From NCBI RefSeq assembly GCF_003850565.1, contig NZ_CP027706.1, positions 1,550,001 through 1,614,000 of the forward strand: a DNA stretch of 64,000 nucleotides, read 5' to 3'. Below, piece by piece: positions 50,381 to 59,101 of this stretch; position 1 is the first letter of the stretch, and each line of letters opens with the position of its first letter. The position numbers and the translations under genes are program-made. A model generated the notes under the pieces. It had not been told where the DNA came from. It was given only the letters and a program-made list of their open reading frames with translations, and ran no database searches. The DNA is from Pseudomonas sessilinigenes (GTDB lineage: Bacteria; Pseudomonadota; Gammaproteobacteria; Pseudomonadales; Pseudomonadaceae).

Positions 50381-50600
50381 TTCCGACATTCCGACAGTAT
50401 TCCGACACTTAATAAACGCGGGTTTCGCCCAATGAATATTGGCATTCCGACATTCCGACAGACTTTTTGGGATTGCTCATGTGCGCGTATACACAGGCGA
50501 GAAACTTCCTAAATATCCGTCGGATTGTCGGAATCTATACATAACTACCTGTTTTTATTGGTTAAAAGTATTCCGACAGTATTCCGACAATTAAACCGAC
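50381..50600. repeat. TTCCGACA iteron-like cluster, candidate phage origin
   Basis: TTCCGACA occurs on the plus strand at 50381, 50389, 50400, 50445, 50453, 50571 and 50582, and inverted at 50526-50533; a CCGACAG partial follows at 50595. Start-to-start spacings within groups are 8 or 11 bases. The A+T-rich tract 50500-50570 lies between groups. The position directly after the primase-helicase genes suits an origin or a regulatory-protein binding region. Confidence 0.65.
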
Positions 50601-50628
50601 AGTAAAAACTCCAGTAGGAATCAAGCAA

Positions 50629-51012
50629 ATGGCGATTTACACAATCAAGCAGGGTCTTTTTTCCAGGGTTGCAGACCGTGTCGAGGAACTGCTCAAGGCC
50701 CGCGTCGTTCACTGGAATAGTTTCGAGGAGCTGTTCCGTGGCTTCCGGTTCGTCTTGCATGACGAAGTTGCAGGGGTGTACGACATCTACCGGCGGCAGG
50801 CATTTGACTCCAGCCAGCAAAGACTCCTTAGCTGGATGCCCGCTATCCAATGGATATTCGTTGTCAGCACATCGGATGACGATGTTGATTTGATCCTGAT
50901 CGAGGACAGTCTGCCCGATTACCTGGAAGCACTTCGCCAGTTGCAGCCGCTGGCATTGAGGGCGAAGCAGCGGGCTTATGATGTTCGGGCTGAGTTGGAT
51001 TCGCAGCAATGA
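50629..51012 (+). CDS. Unrecognised phage protein
   Basis: A 127-aa soluble protein, mixed alpha/beta (GLFSRVADRVEELLKARVVHW, IQWIFVVSTSDDDVDLILIEDSL). AGTAGGAA precedes ATG 50629. It overlaps the Q-like gene by 4 bases. I do not recognise the family. Confidence 0.55.
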   Translation: MAIYTIKQGLFSRVADRVEELLKARVVHWNSFEELFRGFRFVLHDEVAGVYDIYRRQAFDSSQQRLLSWMPAIQWIFVVSTSDDDVDLILIEDSLPDYLEALRQLQPLALRAKQRAYDVRAELDSQQ

Positions 51013-51488
51013 TTCCAGAGATCGAGGAGCTGATGTTGCACTGGGCGCGCCAGCTCGGTCGCGTTGGGGATGGCGGCGGCTTGGGCAGCCCCATGGCAAC
51101 GATCATCGAGTGGGGCGGGAGTGCACCGCGTGGGACGCCAGGACCTCGCTTGCCCGGTGGCGGTGCTGGGATTGATCACATCGCATCGGAGGTTTCGGCC
51201 GCGCTCGCGCAGATTGAACGCCAGTCAGAAAAGGGCGCCTTGTTGGTCCGGCTTGCGCATAACCGCTATCGGCATGCCGAGCCGTTGACCGTCCAGGCGC
51301 AGCTCGCGTTGTTGCAACTGCCCACCAGTGCAGATCGAACCTACCGGAACTGGGTCCACCGGCTGCATCAGCAAGTGCAGGTCATTCTTGCGACACGCAC
51401 TGTCACTGCCCGAGGTGGTGGCCGGCGTAGTGGTGCTGTTGAAACGGATCTGACTCGGGCGTCGATGGAGAGGCGCCGGCAAGCCTGA
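51009..51488 (+). CDS. Candidate late antiterminator (Q-like)
   Basis: A 159-aa basic protein in the position of lambda Q, last gene of the rightward early operon and just before the late control region. The N-terminal part (ELMLHWARQLGRVGDGGGLGSPMATIIEWGG) is reminiscent of DUF1133/Q-like antiterminators, and the middle (RLAHNRYRHAEPLTVQAQLALLQLPTSADRTYRNWVHRLHQQV) looks like a sigma-4-like helical domain. Assignment is by position plus weak resemblance. Intrinsic terminators inside the late operon fit a need for antitermination. Confidence 0.45.
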   Translation: MIPEIEELMLHWARQLGRVGDGGGLGSPMATIIEWGGSAPRGTPGPRLPGGGAGIDHIASEVSAALAQIERQSEKGALLVRLAHNRYRHAEPLTVQAQLALLQLPTSADRTYRNWVHRLHQQVQVILATRTVTARGGGRRSGAVETDLTRASMERRRQA

Positions 51489-51502
51489 CCGTTCGTCGGG
51501 AT

Positions 51503-51557
51503 GGTTTGTCGTGTTGTGGTCGTATTGTTGTCGCGTTGTTGTCGTGTTTGTGTCGCG
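51503..51557 (+). promoter_or_regulatory. P-box-like 11-bp repeat array upstream of the late operon
   Basis: Tandem 11-bp units TTGTGGTCGTA (51514), TTGTTGTCGCG (51525), TTGTTGTCGTG (51536) and TTTGTGTCGCG (51547), preceded by a partial unit. ATTGTTGTCG at 51524-51533 fits the pyocin P-box ATTGnn(n)GTnn(n) as I remember it. The prophage encodes a PrtN-family protein, the class that binds P-boxes. Confidence 0.65.
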
Positions 51558-51567
51558 TTCTGACCAA

Positions 51568-51593
51568 CCGAAAATACCCCCTTTTCGGTTTTT
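51568..51593 (+). terminator. Terminator of the rightward early operon
   Basis: CCGAAAA (51568-51574) and TTTTCGG (51582-51588) pair around TACCCCC, followed by TTTTT. Confidence 0.75.
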
Positions 51594-51693
51594 CCGGAGA
51601 GGGGTAAAAAGTCACCACGATATGCGACCTGCGCCTAGGCGCTCCACCCGAGCACGTGCTGTGCACCTAGCCCTGGCCTTGGTCGGGACACTG

Positions 51694-51725
51694 AAAACCC
51701 CGTCACCCTGGCGGGGTTTTCTTTT
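51694..51725 (+). terminator. Terminator in the late leader (tR'-like)
   Basis: AAAACCCCG (51694-51702) pairs with CGGGGTTTT (51712-51720), then CTTTTT. It lies 38 bases before the holin gene, so late transcripts must start after it or read through it. Confidence 0.8.
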
Positions 51726-51762
51726 TCCGGCGCTCGCCGCGCTCCCTCATTTGAGACCCCCT

Positions 51763-52107
51763 ATGACTAACGAGCAGCAAGCGCTGGCAGAGATGCCTAT
51801 CTGGTTGGTAATTGTCCTGGCCCTGGTGGGCGGTGTGTCCGGCGAGATGTGGCGGGCAGACAAGGACGGCGCCCGAGGTTGGGTGCTGTTGCGGCGCCTA
51901 GCGCTTCGGTCTGGCGCCTGCATCGTCTGCGGCATGGCGGCACTAATGCTGCTGATCGGCGCCGGCGTTTCGATCTGGACGGCAGGCGCCTTCGGCTGCC
52001 TGACCGCGATGGCTGGGGCGGATGTCGCCATTGGCCTGTACGAGCGTTGGGCGGCCAGGCGAATCGGTGTCGATGATGTGCCACCGACCAGCGAGGGCAG
52101 GGGGTGA
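51763..52107 (+). CDS. Phage holin
   Basis: A 114-aa membrane protein with three hydrophobic segments (about residues 12-28, 52-69 and 72-90) and a charged C-terminus, the topology of LydA/superfamily-III holins. It would form the lesion that releases the endolysin at lysis. The first gene of the late operon; no endolysin gene lies next to it, so that must be further right. Confidence 0.68.
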   Translation: MTNEQQALAEMPIWLVIVLALVGGVSGEMWRADKDGARGWVLLRRLALRSGACIVCGMAALMLLIGAGVSIWTAGAFGCLTAMAGADVAIGLYERWAARRIGVDDVPPTSEGRG

Positions 52108-52137
52108 TGGTGATTCGTCCGGCCCAGGTCGAAAAAT

Positions 52138-52281
52138 CACCGGCGGGGACCCTGGGAGCCGTTCCCGGACACGGGGTCGGAAACCCGCGGATCTTTGTTA
52201 GCGGCTGGTTCACCCGCTTAGTGAACTGGCGGTGAACTGGTGAACACCCCGTATTTATTGGGTTAACTGGACGTCAAACAC
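52138..52281. other. Candidate cos/terminase-binding region
   Basis: Just before the small terminase gene, GTGAAC occurs at 52221, 52232 and 52240 with an inverted GTTCAC at 52208, and a CCCGG-ACA-CGGGG near-palindrome lies around 52165-52177. Nu1-type terminases bind repeated sites beside cos, which in lambda lies directly upstream of their gene. Confidence 0.4.
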
Positions 52282-52854
52282 ATGACCGTTATCAGCAAGT
52301 CGGACTTTGCGGCGCGGCGCGGTTGGGCCAAGTCCTACGTATCCAAGCTGGCCAAGCAAGATCGGCTGGTGCTGACCGCAGACGGCAAGGTCGAGCTGGA
52401 GGCAACCGAGGCCCTGCTGGCTGAATCGGCAGACCCCAGCAAGGCGGCGGTGGCTGCTCGGCATGAAGAAGCGCGCATTGATCGCGATGTGCGCAGCGGC
52501 CTGGTGCCGACTACTGAAACCGATTCTGTGCCGCAACTCCCCAGCAAAGGCCCGGATTTTCAGAAGTCCCGAGCCCACCGGGAGCATTACCTGGCCAAGC
52601 TGGCCGAAGCTGAGTTTCACAAGGTCCAGGGCGACCTTGTTGGCCGCGAAGCGGTAACGGTTGCGGCCTACAACGCGGGGCGCATGGTTCGTGATTTGCT
52701 GTTCGGCATGTCGCCGCAACTGGCTGCCGAGGTCGCGGCACTGAGCGATCCCTGGGAAATCGAGCGGCACCTGACAGGGGCGTTTCGCCGAGCCCTTGAA
52801 GACGCCGGACGCATGACCGACGCCGACCTACAACAAGCCATCACACAGAGCTGA
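52282..52854 (+). CDS. Terminase small subunit (Nu1-like)
   Basis: A 190-aa DNA-recognition subunit. The N-terminal winged helix (SKSDFAARRGWAKSYVSKLAKQDRLVL) resembles gpNu1/DNA-packaging Nu1 proteins, followed by a helical oligomerisation part. It directs the large subunit to packaging sites. The large-subunit gene begins 4 bases after its stop. Confidence 0.82.
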   Translation: MTVISKSDFAARRGWAKSYVSKLAKQDRLVLTADGKVELEATEALLAESADPSKAAVAARHEEARIDRDVRSGLVPTTETDSVPQLPSKGPDFQKSRAHREHYLAKLAEAEFHKVQGDLVGREAVTVAAYNAGRMVRDLLFGMSPQLAAEVAALSDPWEIERHLTGAFRRALEDAGRMTDADLQQAITQS

Positions 52855-52858
52855 ACCT

Positions 52859-54871
52859 ATGCCCGAATACGCAAACGGTGCAGAGGTGTACCGCGATGCG
52901 TATTGCCGAGGGCTACAGCCAGACCCTGAACTATGGGTTGACGAATGGGCAGATGAATACATGCGAATCCCGCGCGACACGGGAGCCGCAGAGCCCGGCA
53001 AGTACCGCACGGACCGGACGCCGTACGCACGAGAACCCATGCGCTGCCTGTCCCCGGCCCACCCCTGCAAACGGGTGGTGACCATGGTGGCCTCGCAGCT
53101 GATGAAAACCCAAATCGCCTTGAACTGGATCGGCGGCCTGATCCACATGGCTCCATCCAACATCCTGACCTTGCTGCCGAGCCTCGGCCTGGCCAAGCGG
53201 GTTTCGTCGCGGATCGGCAAGACGATCAAGGCCACCCCGGAGCTGAACAAGCGGGTGGCGTCCAGCCGCTCCCGCGACTCCCGCAACACCATGGACACCA
53301 AGGAGTTCGAAGGTGGCTCGCTGTATGTGACCACGGCCGGTTCTGCCGCCAACCTTGCCGAGCTATCGGCTCGGTATGTGTACGGTGACGAGGTTGACCG
53401 GTGGGAGGTTGATGTGGGCGAGGAGGGCGACCCCATCGAACTGGCGGAAGCCCGGGGCAGTACCTTCGGCCGCAACGCCAAGTTCTACTTTTCCAGTTCG
53501 CCGACCATCAAGGGAGCCTCGCGGATCAGCGATCTGTTCGAGTCCAGCGACCAGCGGCATTACTACGTGCCGTGCCCAACCTGCGGGCATCACCAGGTGC
53601 TGGAGTGGGAGCGCCTGCTGTACTCCGCTGACTTCAGCGTGGCGCACTACCAGTGTGCAGGTCCTGAGTGTGATGTCCTGATCGAGGAACACCACAAAGG
53701 ATGGATGCTGGCTAACGGACAGTGGCGGGCGCACGCCGAGGGCGACGGGGAAACGGTGGGGTTCTACCTCAACGCTTTGTACGCCCCTTCCGGCTGGACC
53801 GACTGGCGGACCTTGGCCCGGCAGTACGAGAAGGCCAAGAAGGCCCAGGCCGCTGGCAACCTGGAGCCGATGCAGGTGTTTTACAACACCCGCCTGGCCA
53901 AGGTCTGGGACAGCGCCCAGGAGCAAACCAAGGCCCACGTCCTACGGGATCGGGCCCGTCTTGAGCGCTACAGCCTCGGCTCGATGCCGGCCGGTGTGTT
54001 GATGCTGACCGCTGCGGTCGACGTGCAGGCCAACCGCCTGGAGCTGATGGTGATGGGCTTCGGTGTTGGCTTGGAGCGCTGGGTGATCGACCACCAAGTG
54101 ATTTGGGGTGATCCGGCGAACCAGAAGACATGGGATGTGCTGGACGAGAAGCTTAAGGCCCGCTACCGGCATCCTTGCGGTGTCGCGCTGGCGATCCTGG
54201 CTGCGGGTGTCGACTCCGGTGGTCACCACACGGACGAGGTCTACCAGTTCTGCCGCCTTCGTCGGTGGCGCAACATCTTCGCTATCAAGGGGGCGAGCAA
54301 GCCCGGGCGTCCGGTCATTGCCCAGCGCCCGTCCATGGTCGATGTCACCTGGCGCGGGCAGACCGAGCGCAACGGCGCCGAGCTGTGGTTTGTCGGCACC
54401 GACACCGCCAAGGACTGGATCTACAACCGCTACCCGTTCCCGGACGGCCCGGGGGCGTTGCACTTCGCTAACGACTTGCCCGATGAGTTCTTCGATCAGT
54501 GCGTGGCCGAAAGCAAAGTGGCCCGCTACGTCAAAGGCTACAAGCGCATCGAGTGGGTGAAGGGCAAGGCAGACCGAAACGAAGCGCTCGACCTGATGGT
54601 GTATTGCCTGGCGATGGCTCATTACCTGGGCATCAATCGCTACCTAGACGCTGATTGGGAACGGGTCCGGCAGGCGCTGGCACAGGGCGGATTGTTCGAC
54701 GACGAGGCCGGCCAGCAGGCGGTGTCGCCTGCACCTGCGACCGATGAATCGGAACCAGAGGCCATCGAGCGTCCGGCTCCGACACCTGCGGCACCTGTTG
54801 CCCGGGCCCAACCCGTCGCGCCGCAACCTCAACGCCGCATGTCTACCAGCGGCTATCTCAAGAGACGCTGA
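52859..54871 (+). CDS. Terminase large subunit (GpA family)
   Basis: A 670-aa lambda gpA-type packaging motor and nuclease. The ATPase part has the adenine/Walker region around RVVTMVASQLMKTQIALNWIG and the Walker-B VYGDEVDRW; a zinc-finger-like CPTCGHHQ follows. The nuclease domain has AAVDVQANRLELMVMGFG and GVDSGGHHTDEVY, both metal-binding. The C-terminal 60 residues are Pro/Ala-rich and may contact the portal. Confidence 0.92.
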   Translation: MPEYANGAEVYRDAYCRGLQPDPELWVDEWADEYMRIPRDTGAAEPGKYRTDRTPYAREPMRCLSPAHPCKRVVTMVASQLMKTQIALNWIGGLIHMAPSNILTLLPSLGLAKRVSSRIGKTIKATPELNKRVASSRSRDSRNTMDTKEFEGGSLYVTTAGSAANLAELSARYVYGDEVDRWEVDVGEEGDPIELAEARGSTFGRNAKFYFSSSPTIKGASRISDLFESSDQRHYYVPCPTCGHHQVLEWERLLYSADFSVAHYQCAGPECDVLIEEHHKGWMLANGQWRAHAEGDGETVGFYLNALYAPSGWTDWRTLARQYEKAKKAQAAGNLEPMQVFYNTRLAKVWDSAQEQTKAHVLRDRARLERYSLGSMPAGVLMLTAAVDVQANRLELMVMGFGVGLERWVIDHQVIWGDPANQKTWDVLDEKLKARYRHPCGVALAILAAGVDSGGHHTDEVYQFCRLRRWRNIFAIKGASKPGRPVIAQRPSMVDVTWRGQTERNGAELWFVGTDTAKDWIYNRYPFPDGPGALHFANDLPDEFFDQCVAESKVARYVKGYKRIEWVKGKADRNEALDLMVYCLAMAHYLGINRYLDADWERVRQALAQGGLFDDEAGQQAVSPAPATDESEPEAIERPAPTPAAPVARAQPVAPQPQRRMSTSGYLKRR

Positions 54872-54872
54872 T

Positions 54873-55079
54873 ATGTCCTTTACCCAGAAACACCTCGACG
54901 CTATCGAGGCGGCTATCGCTCGCGGTGAAAAAACCGTGCGCTATGGCGACCGCACGGTGGAATACCGGACGGTGGACGAACTGCTCAGGGCTCGCGAGGA
55001 GATCCGAGGCAGTCTTGCCGCAACTGCTGGTCCACGCCCCCGCGTGGTTCGGCTTTACCACGGGGGCAAAGGACTGTAA
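54873..55079 (+). CDS. Head-tail joining protein (gpW-like)
   Basis: A 68-aa protein with the gpW-type pattern HLDAIEAAIARGEKTVRYGDRTVEYRTVDELLRAREEIR, which completes the connector under the portal. It overlaps the portal gene by one base (TAATG). Confidence 0.82.
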   Translation: MSFTQKHLDAIEAAIARGEKTVRYGDRTVEYRTVDELLRAREEIRGSLAATAGPRPRVVRLYHGGKGL

Positions 55080-56560
55080 TGGCTCGCCACTACCCAACGT
55101 TGAGCCGTCAAGGCTTCCTGCTGCCATCGAACATCAAAGCCAGCTACGAAGGCGCCGGGGAGGGGCGCCGGTCGGCGGGCTGGGACGCCCCGGAGAGTAG
55201 CCTCAACAGCATCAACACCCCGGCCTTGCGCAACTTGCGCTCGCGCTCCAGGGCGGCGGTGCGTAATGACCCCTACGCCTTCAACGTAGTGGACAAGCGG
55301 GTCAGTAACCTGATCGGCACTGGCATTACCCCTCGGGCCCAGACCGTCGACAACGACCTGCGCAAGCTGTTGCATGTCCTGTGGGAGGATTGGGTGGACG
55401 AGTCGGATGCCGACGAACTGACCGACTTTTATGGCCAGCAGGCGCTGGTCGCCCGGACCGTTGAAACCTCGGGGGAATGCTTCGTGCGGTTGCGACCCCG
55501 TCGAACCGAGGATGGGCTGGCGGTGCCCTTGCAGGTGCAACTGCTGGCGCCGGAGTTTGTGCCCCATGACAAATTCGAAACCACCCGCGACGGCAACGTC
55601 ATTCGGGCCGGGATCGAGTTCAACGGCATAGGCAAGCGGGTGGCGTACTGGATGTATCGCTCGCACCCAGGGGAATCCTCCTCATTGACCGGCGGCTATA
55701 ACCAGCTAGTGCGAGTGCCGGCCGCCCAGGTGCTGCACATCTTCGACCCGCTGGAGCCCGGCCAGTTGCGTGGTGTACCGCGCCTGTCGCCAGTGTTGAA
55801 ACGCCTGCGCAGCCTCGATAACTACGATGATGCGGTGCTGTTCCGGCAGGAGGTCGCCAACCTGTTCGCGGGCTTTATCACCCGTCCCACGCCGGAAGGT
55901 GGTCCGCCGGCACTCGATCCCGTCACCGGCCAGCCGTTTACTCTGGATCGAGACGGGTTCACGCCGATGGTGGCGCTGGAGCCGGGGACCATGCAGGAGC
56001 TAGGGCCCGGGGAGGAGGTCGAGTTCTCCACGCCGCCGGATGCGGGCAACAACTACCCGGACTTCATGCGCCAGCAACTCATGGCTGCTGCTGCCGGCGC
56101 GGGGGTGCCCTACGAGATCGTTACCGGCGATATGAAGGACATCAACGATCGTGTGATGCGGGTGGTGCTGAACGAGTTTCGCCGGCGCCTGGAACAATTG
56201 CAGTTCGGCGTTTACGTGCACCAGTTGTGCCGCCCTGTGCGTGCCGCTTGGCTGGATATGGCGGTGCTGTCCGGTGCTGTGCAATTGGCTGACTACGCCC
56301 AGCGCCGCCGTGAATATCTGCGTACCCGCTGGGTGCCGCAGGGTTGGCCGTACCTCCAGCCGGTGCAGGACGTTCAAGCACGGCGTATGGAAGTGCAGGC
56401 CGGTTTCGCCTCGCGCAGCGAAATGTGCCTGCGTACCGGCTACGACGCTGAAACGGTCGACGCGGAAAACGCCGCTGATCTTGAGCGGGCGAACGGCCTG
56501 GGCCTCAACTACAACACCCTCGAAAGCGTCGAGCTGCTCGACGACAAGGAGCAACCATGA
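55079..56560 (+). CDS. Portal protein (lambda gpB family)
   Basis: The 493-aa dodecameric portal through which DNA enters the head. Characteristic segments are LRNLRSRSRAAVRNDPYAFNVVDKRVSNLIGTGI, the LHIFDPLEPGQLRGVPRLSPVLKRL part, and MLAAAAGAG-like AAAAGAGVPYEIVTGD. The size and place between gpW and the ClpP-like protease fit lambda-type heads. Confidence 0.92.
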   Translation: MARHYPTLSRQGFLLPSNIKASYEGAGEGRRSAGWDAPESSLNSINTPALRNLRSRSRAAVRNDPYAFNVVDKRVSNLIGTGITPRAQTVDNDLRKLLHVLWEDWVDESDADELTDFYGQQALVARTVETSGECFVRLRPRRTEDGLAVPLQVQLLAPEFVPHDKFETTRDGNVIRAGIEFNGIGKRVAYWMYRSHPGESSSLTGGYNQLVRVPAAQVLHIFDPLEPGQLRGVPRLSPVLKRLRSLDNYDDAVLFRQEVANLFAGFITRPTPEGGPPALDPVTGQPFTLDRDGFTPMVALEPGTMQELGPGEEVEFSTPPDAGNNYPDFMRQQLMAAAAGAGVPYEIVTGDMKDINDRVMRVVLNEFRRRLEQLQFGVYVHQLCRPVRAAWLDMAVLSGAVQLADYAQRRREYLRTRWVPQGWPYLQPVQDVQARRMEVQAGFASRSEMCLRTGYDAETVDAENAADLERANGLGLNYNTLESVELLDDKEQP

Positions 56561-57699
56561 GCAAGAAAACTCAGGTCCGCGTCTACGACGCCGCCGGCGT
56601 GCTGGTGCCGGTGAAGGACCAGACCTGGTACACACTGCGAGCCAGCGGCGAAGCCGAGCAACAGAACATCGAGGTGTTCGTGTACGGCGAGATCGGTGCC
56701 TGGGGCGTGACCGCGAATCAGTTTGTGCAGGACCTGCGGGCCCTGGACGACGGGGTGTCGCCGGTGGTGGTCGCCTTCAACAGCATTGGCGGGGATCTGT
56801 TCGACGGCCTGGCAATGCACAACGCGCTGTCGCGTTTGGGCGAGCGCTGTACCGGTCGGATTGACGCCCTGGCCGCCAGCGCCGCCAGCGTGGCAGTGTG
56901 CGGCGCGCATCGAGTGGTGATCGCCGCCAACGCCATGCTGATGATTCACAACCCGTGGACCTATGCGGCGGGCGATGCCGAGGACTTTCGCAAGGTCGCC
57001 GATGTGCTGGACCAGACCCTGGAAGCGATCATCGCGGCCTACAAGTCCAAGGCGCCGGACATCGACGATGCCGAGCTGCGGCGCCTCGTCGATGCCGAAA
57101 CCTGGCTGACCGCCAACGAGGCTTTAGCGCTGGGCCTGGCGGACGAAGTAGGCGACGGGGTCAAGGTCAGCGCCTGTCTGGGCCATGGCGATGCGCTGCG
57201 GCGCTTTCGCAACGCTCCCCCTGGGCTGCTGGCCCAGCTGGACGAGCAACCGCCAGCGGTCCCGGGCGAACCAGCAACACCGCCCGAGCCGGCTCCGGTG
57301 GTGGATGCTGCCCAGCTGGCTCTGCTGATCACCCAGCGTTGCGCTGAATCCGGTATCAGCAACCTGGTAGAACCGTTGCTCAAGTCCACCCAGCTGGAAA
57401 GTGAAGCGGTTGTTCAAGCTGGCCTGGCCCGGGCCAAGACCATCAACGATCTGTGCGTAGCCGCTCGGTTGCCGGAGTTCAGCGCCGAGTTCGTGGCCGC
57501 TGGCTTGGACGCGGCCAGTGTTCGCGCTCGCTTGTTCGACAAGCTGGTGGGCACGGGCAAGGGCTTCGAAATCGATAACAGCCTGCCGTTGGAAAACGAC
57601 CCGCCGCCCAAGGTACAGGCCAAGAAAATCGACCAGCCCTCAATCTGGGCTGCTCGCCAAGCTGCACAACAACCCTCCGCAAAAGGAACCAGACCATGA
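56557..57699 (+). CDS. Head maturation protease/scaffold (S14 ClpP-like)
   Basis: A 380-aa ClpP-fold protease fused to a scaffold-like tail. Active-site features are NSIGGD (about 75-80), S111 in AASAAS111VAV and H131 in LMIHNPW. After a proline-rich linker near residues 238-255, the C-terminal 130 residues are helical. In lambda the homologous gene C contains a nested scaffold (Nu3) from an internal start; a similar internal start in this C-terminal part is possible but not identified. It overlaps portal and decoration genes by 4 bases each. Confidence 0.87.
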   Translation: MSKKTQVRVYDAAGVLVPVKDQTWYTLRASGEAEQQNIEVFVYGEIGAWGVTANQFVQDLRALDDGVSPVVVAFNSIGGDLFDGLAMHNALSRLGERCTGRIDALAASAASVAVCGAHRVVIAANAMLMIHNPWTYAAGDAEDFRKVADVLDQTLEAIIAAYKSKAPDIDDAELRRLVDAETWLTANEALALGLADEVGDGVKVSACLGHGDALRRFRNAPPGLLAQLDEQPPAVPGEPATPPEPAPVVDAAQLALLITQRCAESGISNLVEPLLKSTQLESEAVVQAGLARAKTINDLCVAARLPEFSAEFVAAGLDAASVRARLFDKLVGTGKGFEIDNSLPLENDPPPKVQAKKIDQPSIWAARQAAQQPSAKGTRP

Positions 57700-58040
57700 C
57701 TGTTCAACGTGAGCCGATGCATGCGGGTGAATTCCTGCTGTCCGAAGGCGCCGGCAACATCTCCCGTGAAGCCATTAACGTCGCCGCCGGCCCGGCCCTG
57801 GAGCCCGGCCAGATCCTCGGCCTGGTCACTGCTACCGGTGAGTTCGCGCCTTATAAGCCAACTGCCGAAGACGGCAGCGAGAACGCCCAGGCCATCCTCT
57901 ACGGCCCATTGGGCGAGTCGGATGTAGTCCGCCGTGGCCGCGCCGTGGTGCGCCTTGCTGAGGTCAGCGAGGCATGTCTGACCGGCCTCGACATGGCGGC
58001 TGAAAAGGCCCTGGCCAGTCACTTCGTGATCGTCCGCTAA
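57696..58040 (+). CDS. Head decoration protein (gpD-like)
   Basis: A 114-aa lambda gpD-family protein that stabilises the expanded capsid. The segments EFLLSEGAGNISREAINVAAG, LEPGQILGLVT and LYGPLG match the family. It is followed by an intrinsic terminator before the capsid gene. Confidence 0.88.
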   Translation: MTVQREPMHAGEFLLSEGAGNISREAINVAAGPALEPGQILGLVTATGEFAPYKPTAEDGSENAQAILYGPLGESDVVRRGRAVVRLAEVSEACLTGLDMAAEKALASHFVIVR

Positions 58041-58062
58041 GACCCTTCACCCTCGTTTATCG

Positions 58063-58084
58063 AACCCGCCCTTGCGGGTTTTTT
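58063..58084 (+). terminator. Intrinsic terminator between decoration and capsid genes
   Basis: AACCCGC (58063-58069) pairs with GCGGGTT (58074-58080) around CCTT, followed by TTTT. It lies within a single-direction operon. Confidence 0.78.
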
Positions 58085-58103
58085 GCTTTCTGGAGATTGC
58101 TTC

Positions 58104-59099
58104 ATGGCTGACATTGAGATTTTTAACGACGACGCGTTTTCGGTTTCCTCGCTGACTGCGGCGATCAACGAGCAGGAATACCTGCCGGGTCGCATCAGCA
58201 GCCTGGGTTTGTTCAGGGAGGAAGGTATCCCCACCGTGACCGTGCAGATCGAGAAGGACGGAGACACCCTGGTTCTGGTGCCGGCGGGTGATCGTGGTAC
58301 GTCGGGTCTGGTGGTGCCCGGGACCAAGCGTACGATGATCCCGTTCAACACCGTGCACCTGCCGCAGCGCTTCTCGATCAAGGCGGACGAGATCCAGGGC
58401 ATTCGCGCTTTTGGCACCCGCAGCGAGTTGCAGGCGGTGCAGGATGTGGTCAACAAGCGATTGGCGAGGGCCCGTCGTCAGTTGGATGCTACGCACGAGT
58501 TTCAGCGCATGGGGGCTCTGAACGGCCAAATCCTCGATGCCGATGGCAAGACTTCGCTGCTGGACATCTACAAGTCGTTTGGTGTCATTCGCAAGAAGCT
58601 GCCGATGGGCTTGGGCAACCCGGAAACTGAACTGCGTGTTCGCGCCGGTGAGGCGCTCGACATGCAAGAGGACGCGCTGGGCAGTATCACCAGCACGGGC
58701 TCCCGCGCCTTTTGCGGCAAGAACTTCTGGAACAAACTGATCGTGCATCGTTCGGTCAAAGAGACTTACCTCAACACCATGCAAGCTGCATCGCTGCGTG
58801 GTGATGCTCGTGAGAGCTTCGAATTCGGCGGGATTGTCTGGGAGCGCTATCGCGGCAAAGTGGCAGGTGTCTCGTTCGTCCAGGACGATAAGGCTCTGTT
58901 GATCCCCGAAGGCGTCCCTGATCTGTACATCTCCTCCTTTGCACCTGCGGACTATATGGAAACGGTCAACACCGAGGGCTTGCCGTACTACAGCAAGATC
59001 GAACCTCTGCCGTTCAACAAGGGCATTGAGGGCGAAGCGCAGTCGAACCCGCTGCACCTGTGCACGCGGCCGCTGGCGCAGATCCTGCTGGAGATGTGA
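58104..59099 (+). CDS. Major capsid protein (gpE-like)
   Basis: A 331-aa HK97-fold capsid subunit of the lambda gpE family. Typical segments are the N-terminal IFNDDAFSVSSLTAAINEQEYLPGRI, PFNTVHLPQRFSIKADEIQGIRAFG, RRQLDATHEFQRMGALNG and the C-terminal KIEPLPFNKGIEGEAQSNPL. TGGAGA before ATG 58104 defines the start. Confidence 0.94.
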   Translation: MADIEIFNDDAFSVSSLTAAINEQEYLPGRISSLGLFREEGIPTVTVQIEKDGDTLVLVPAGDRGTSGLVVPGTKRTMIPFNTVHLPQRFSIKADEIQGIRAFGTRSELQAVQDVVNKRLARARRQLDATHEFQRMGALNGQILDADGKTSLLDIYKSFGVIRKKLPMGLGNPETELRVRAGEALDMQEDALGSITSTGSRAFCGKNFWNKLIVHRSVKETYLNTMQAASLRGDARESFEFGGIVWERYRGKVAGVSFVQDDKALLIPEGVPDLYISSFAPADYMETVNTEGLPYYSKIEPLPFNKGIEGEAQSNPLHLCTRPLAQILLEM

Positions 59100-59101
59100 C
59101 C

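Noticed and set aside
50381..50600. CRISPR array
   Set aside because: The repeats are only 8 bases and the intervals irregular; no cas genes are present. Iterons or operators fit better.
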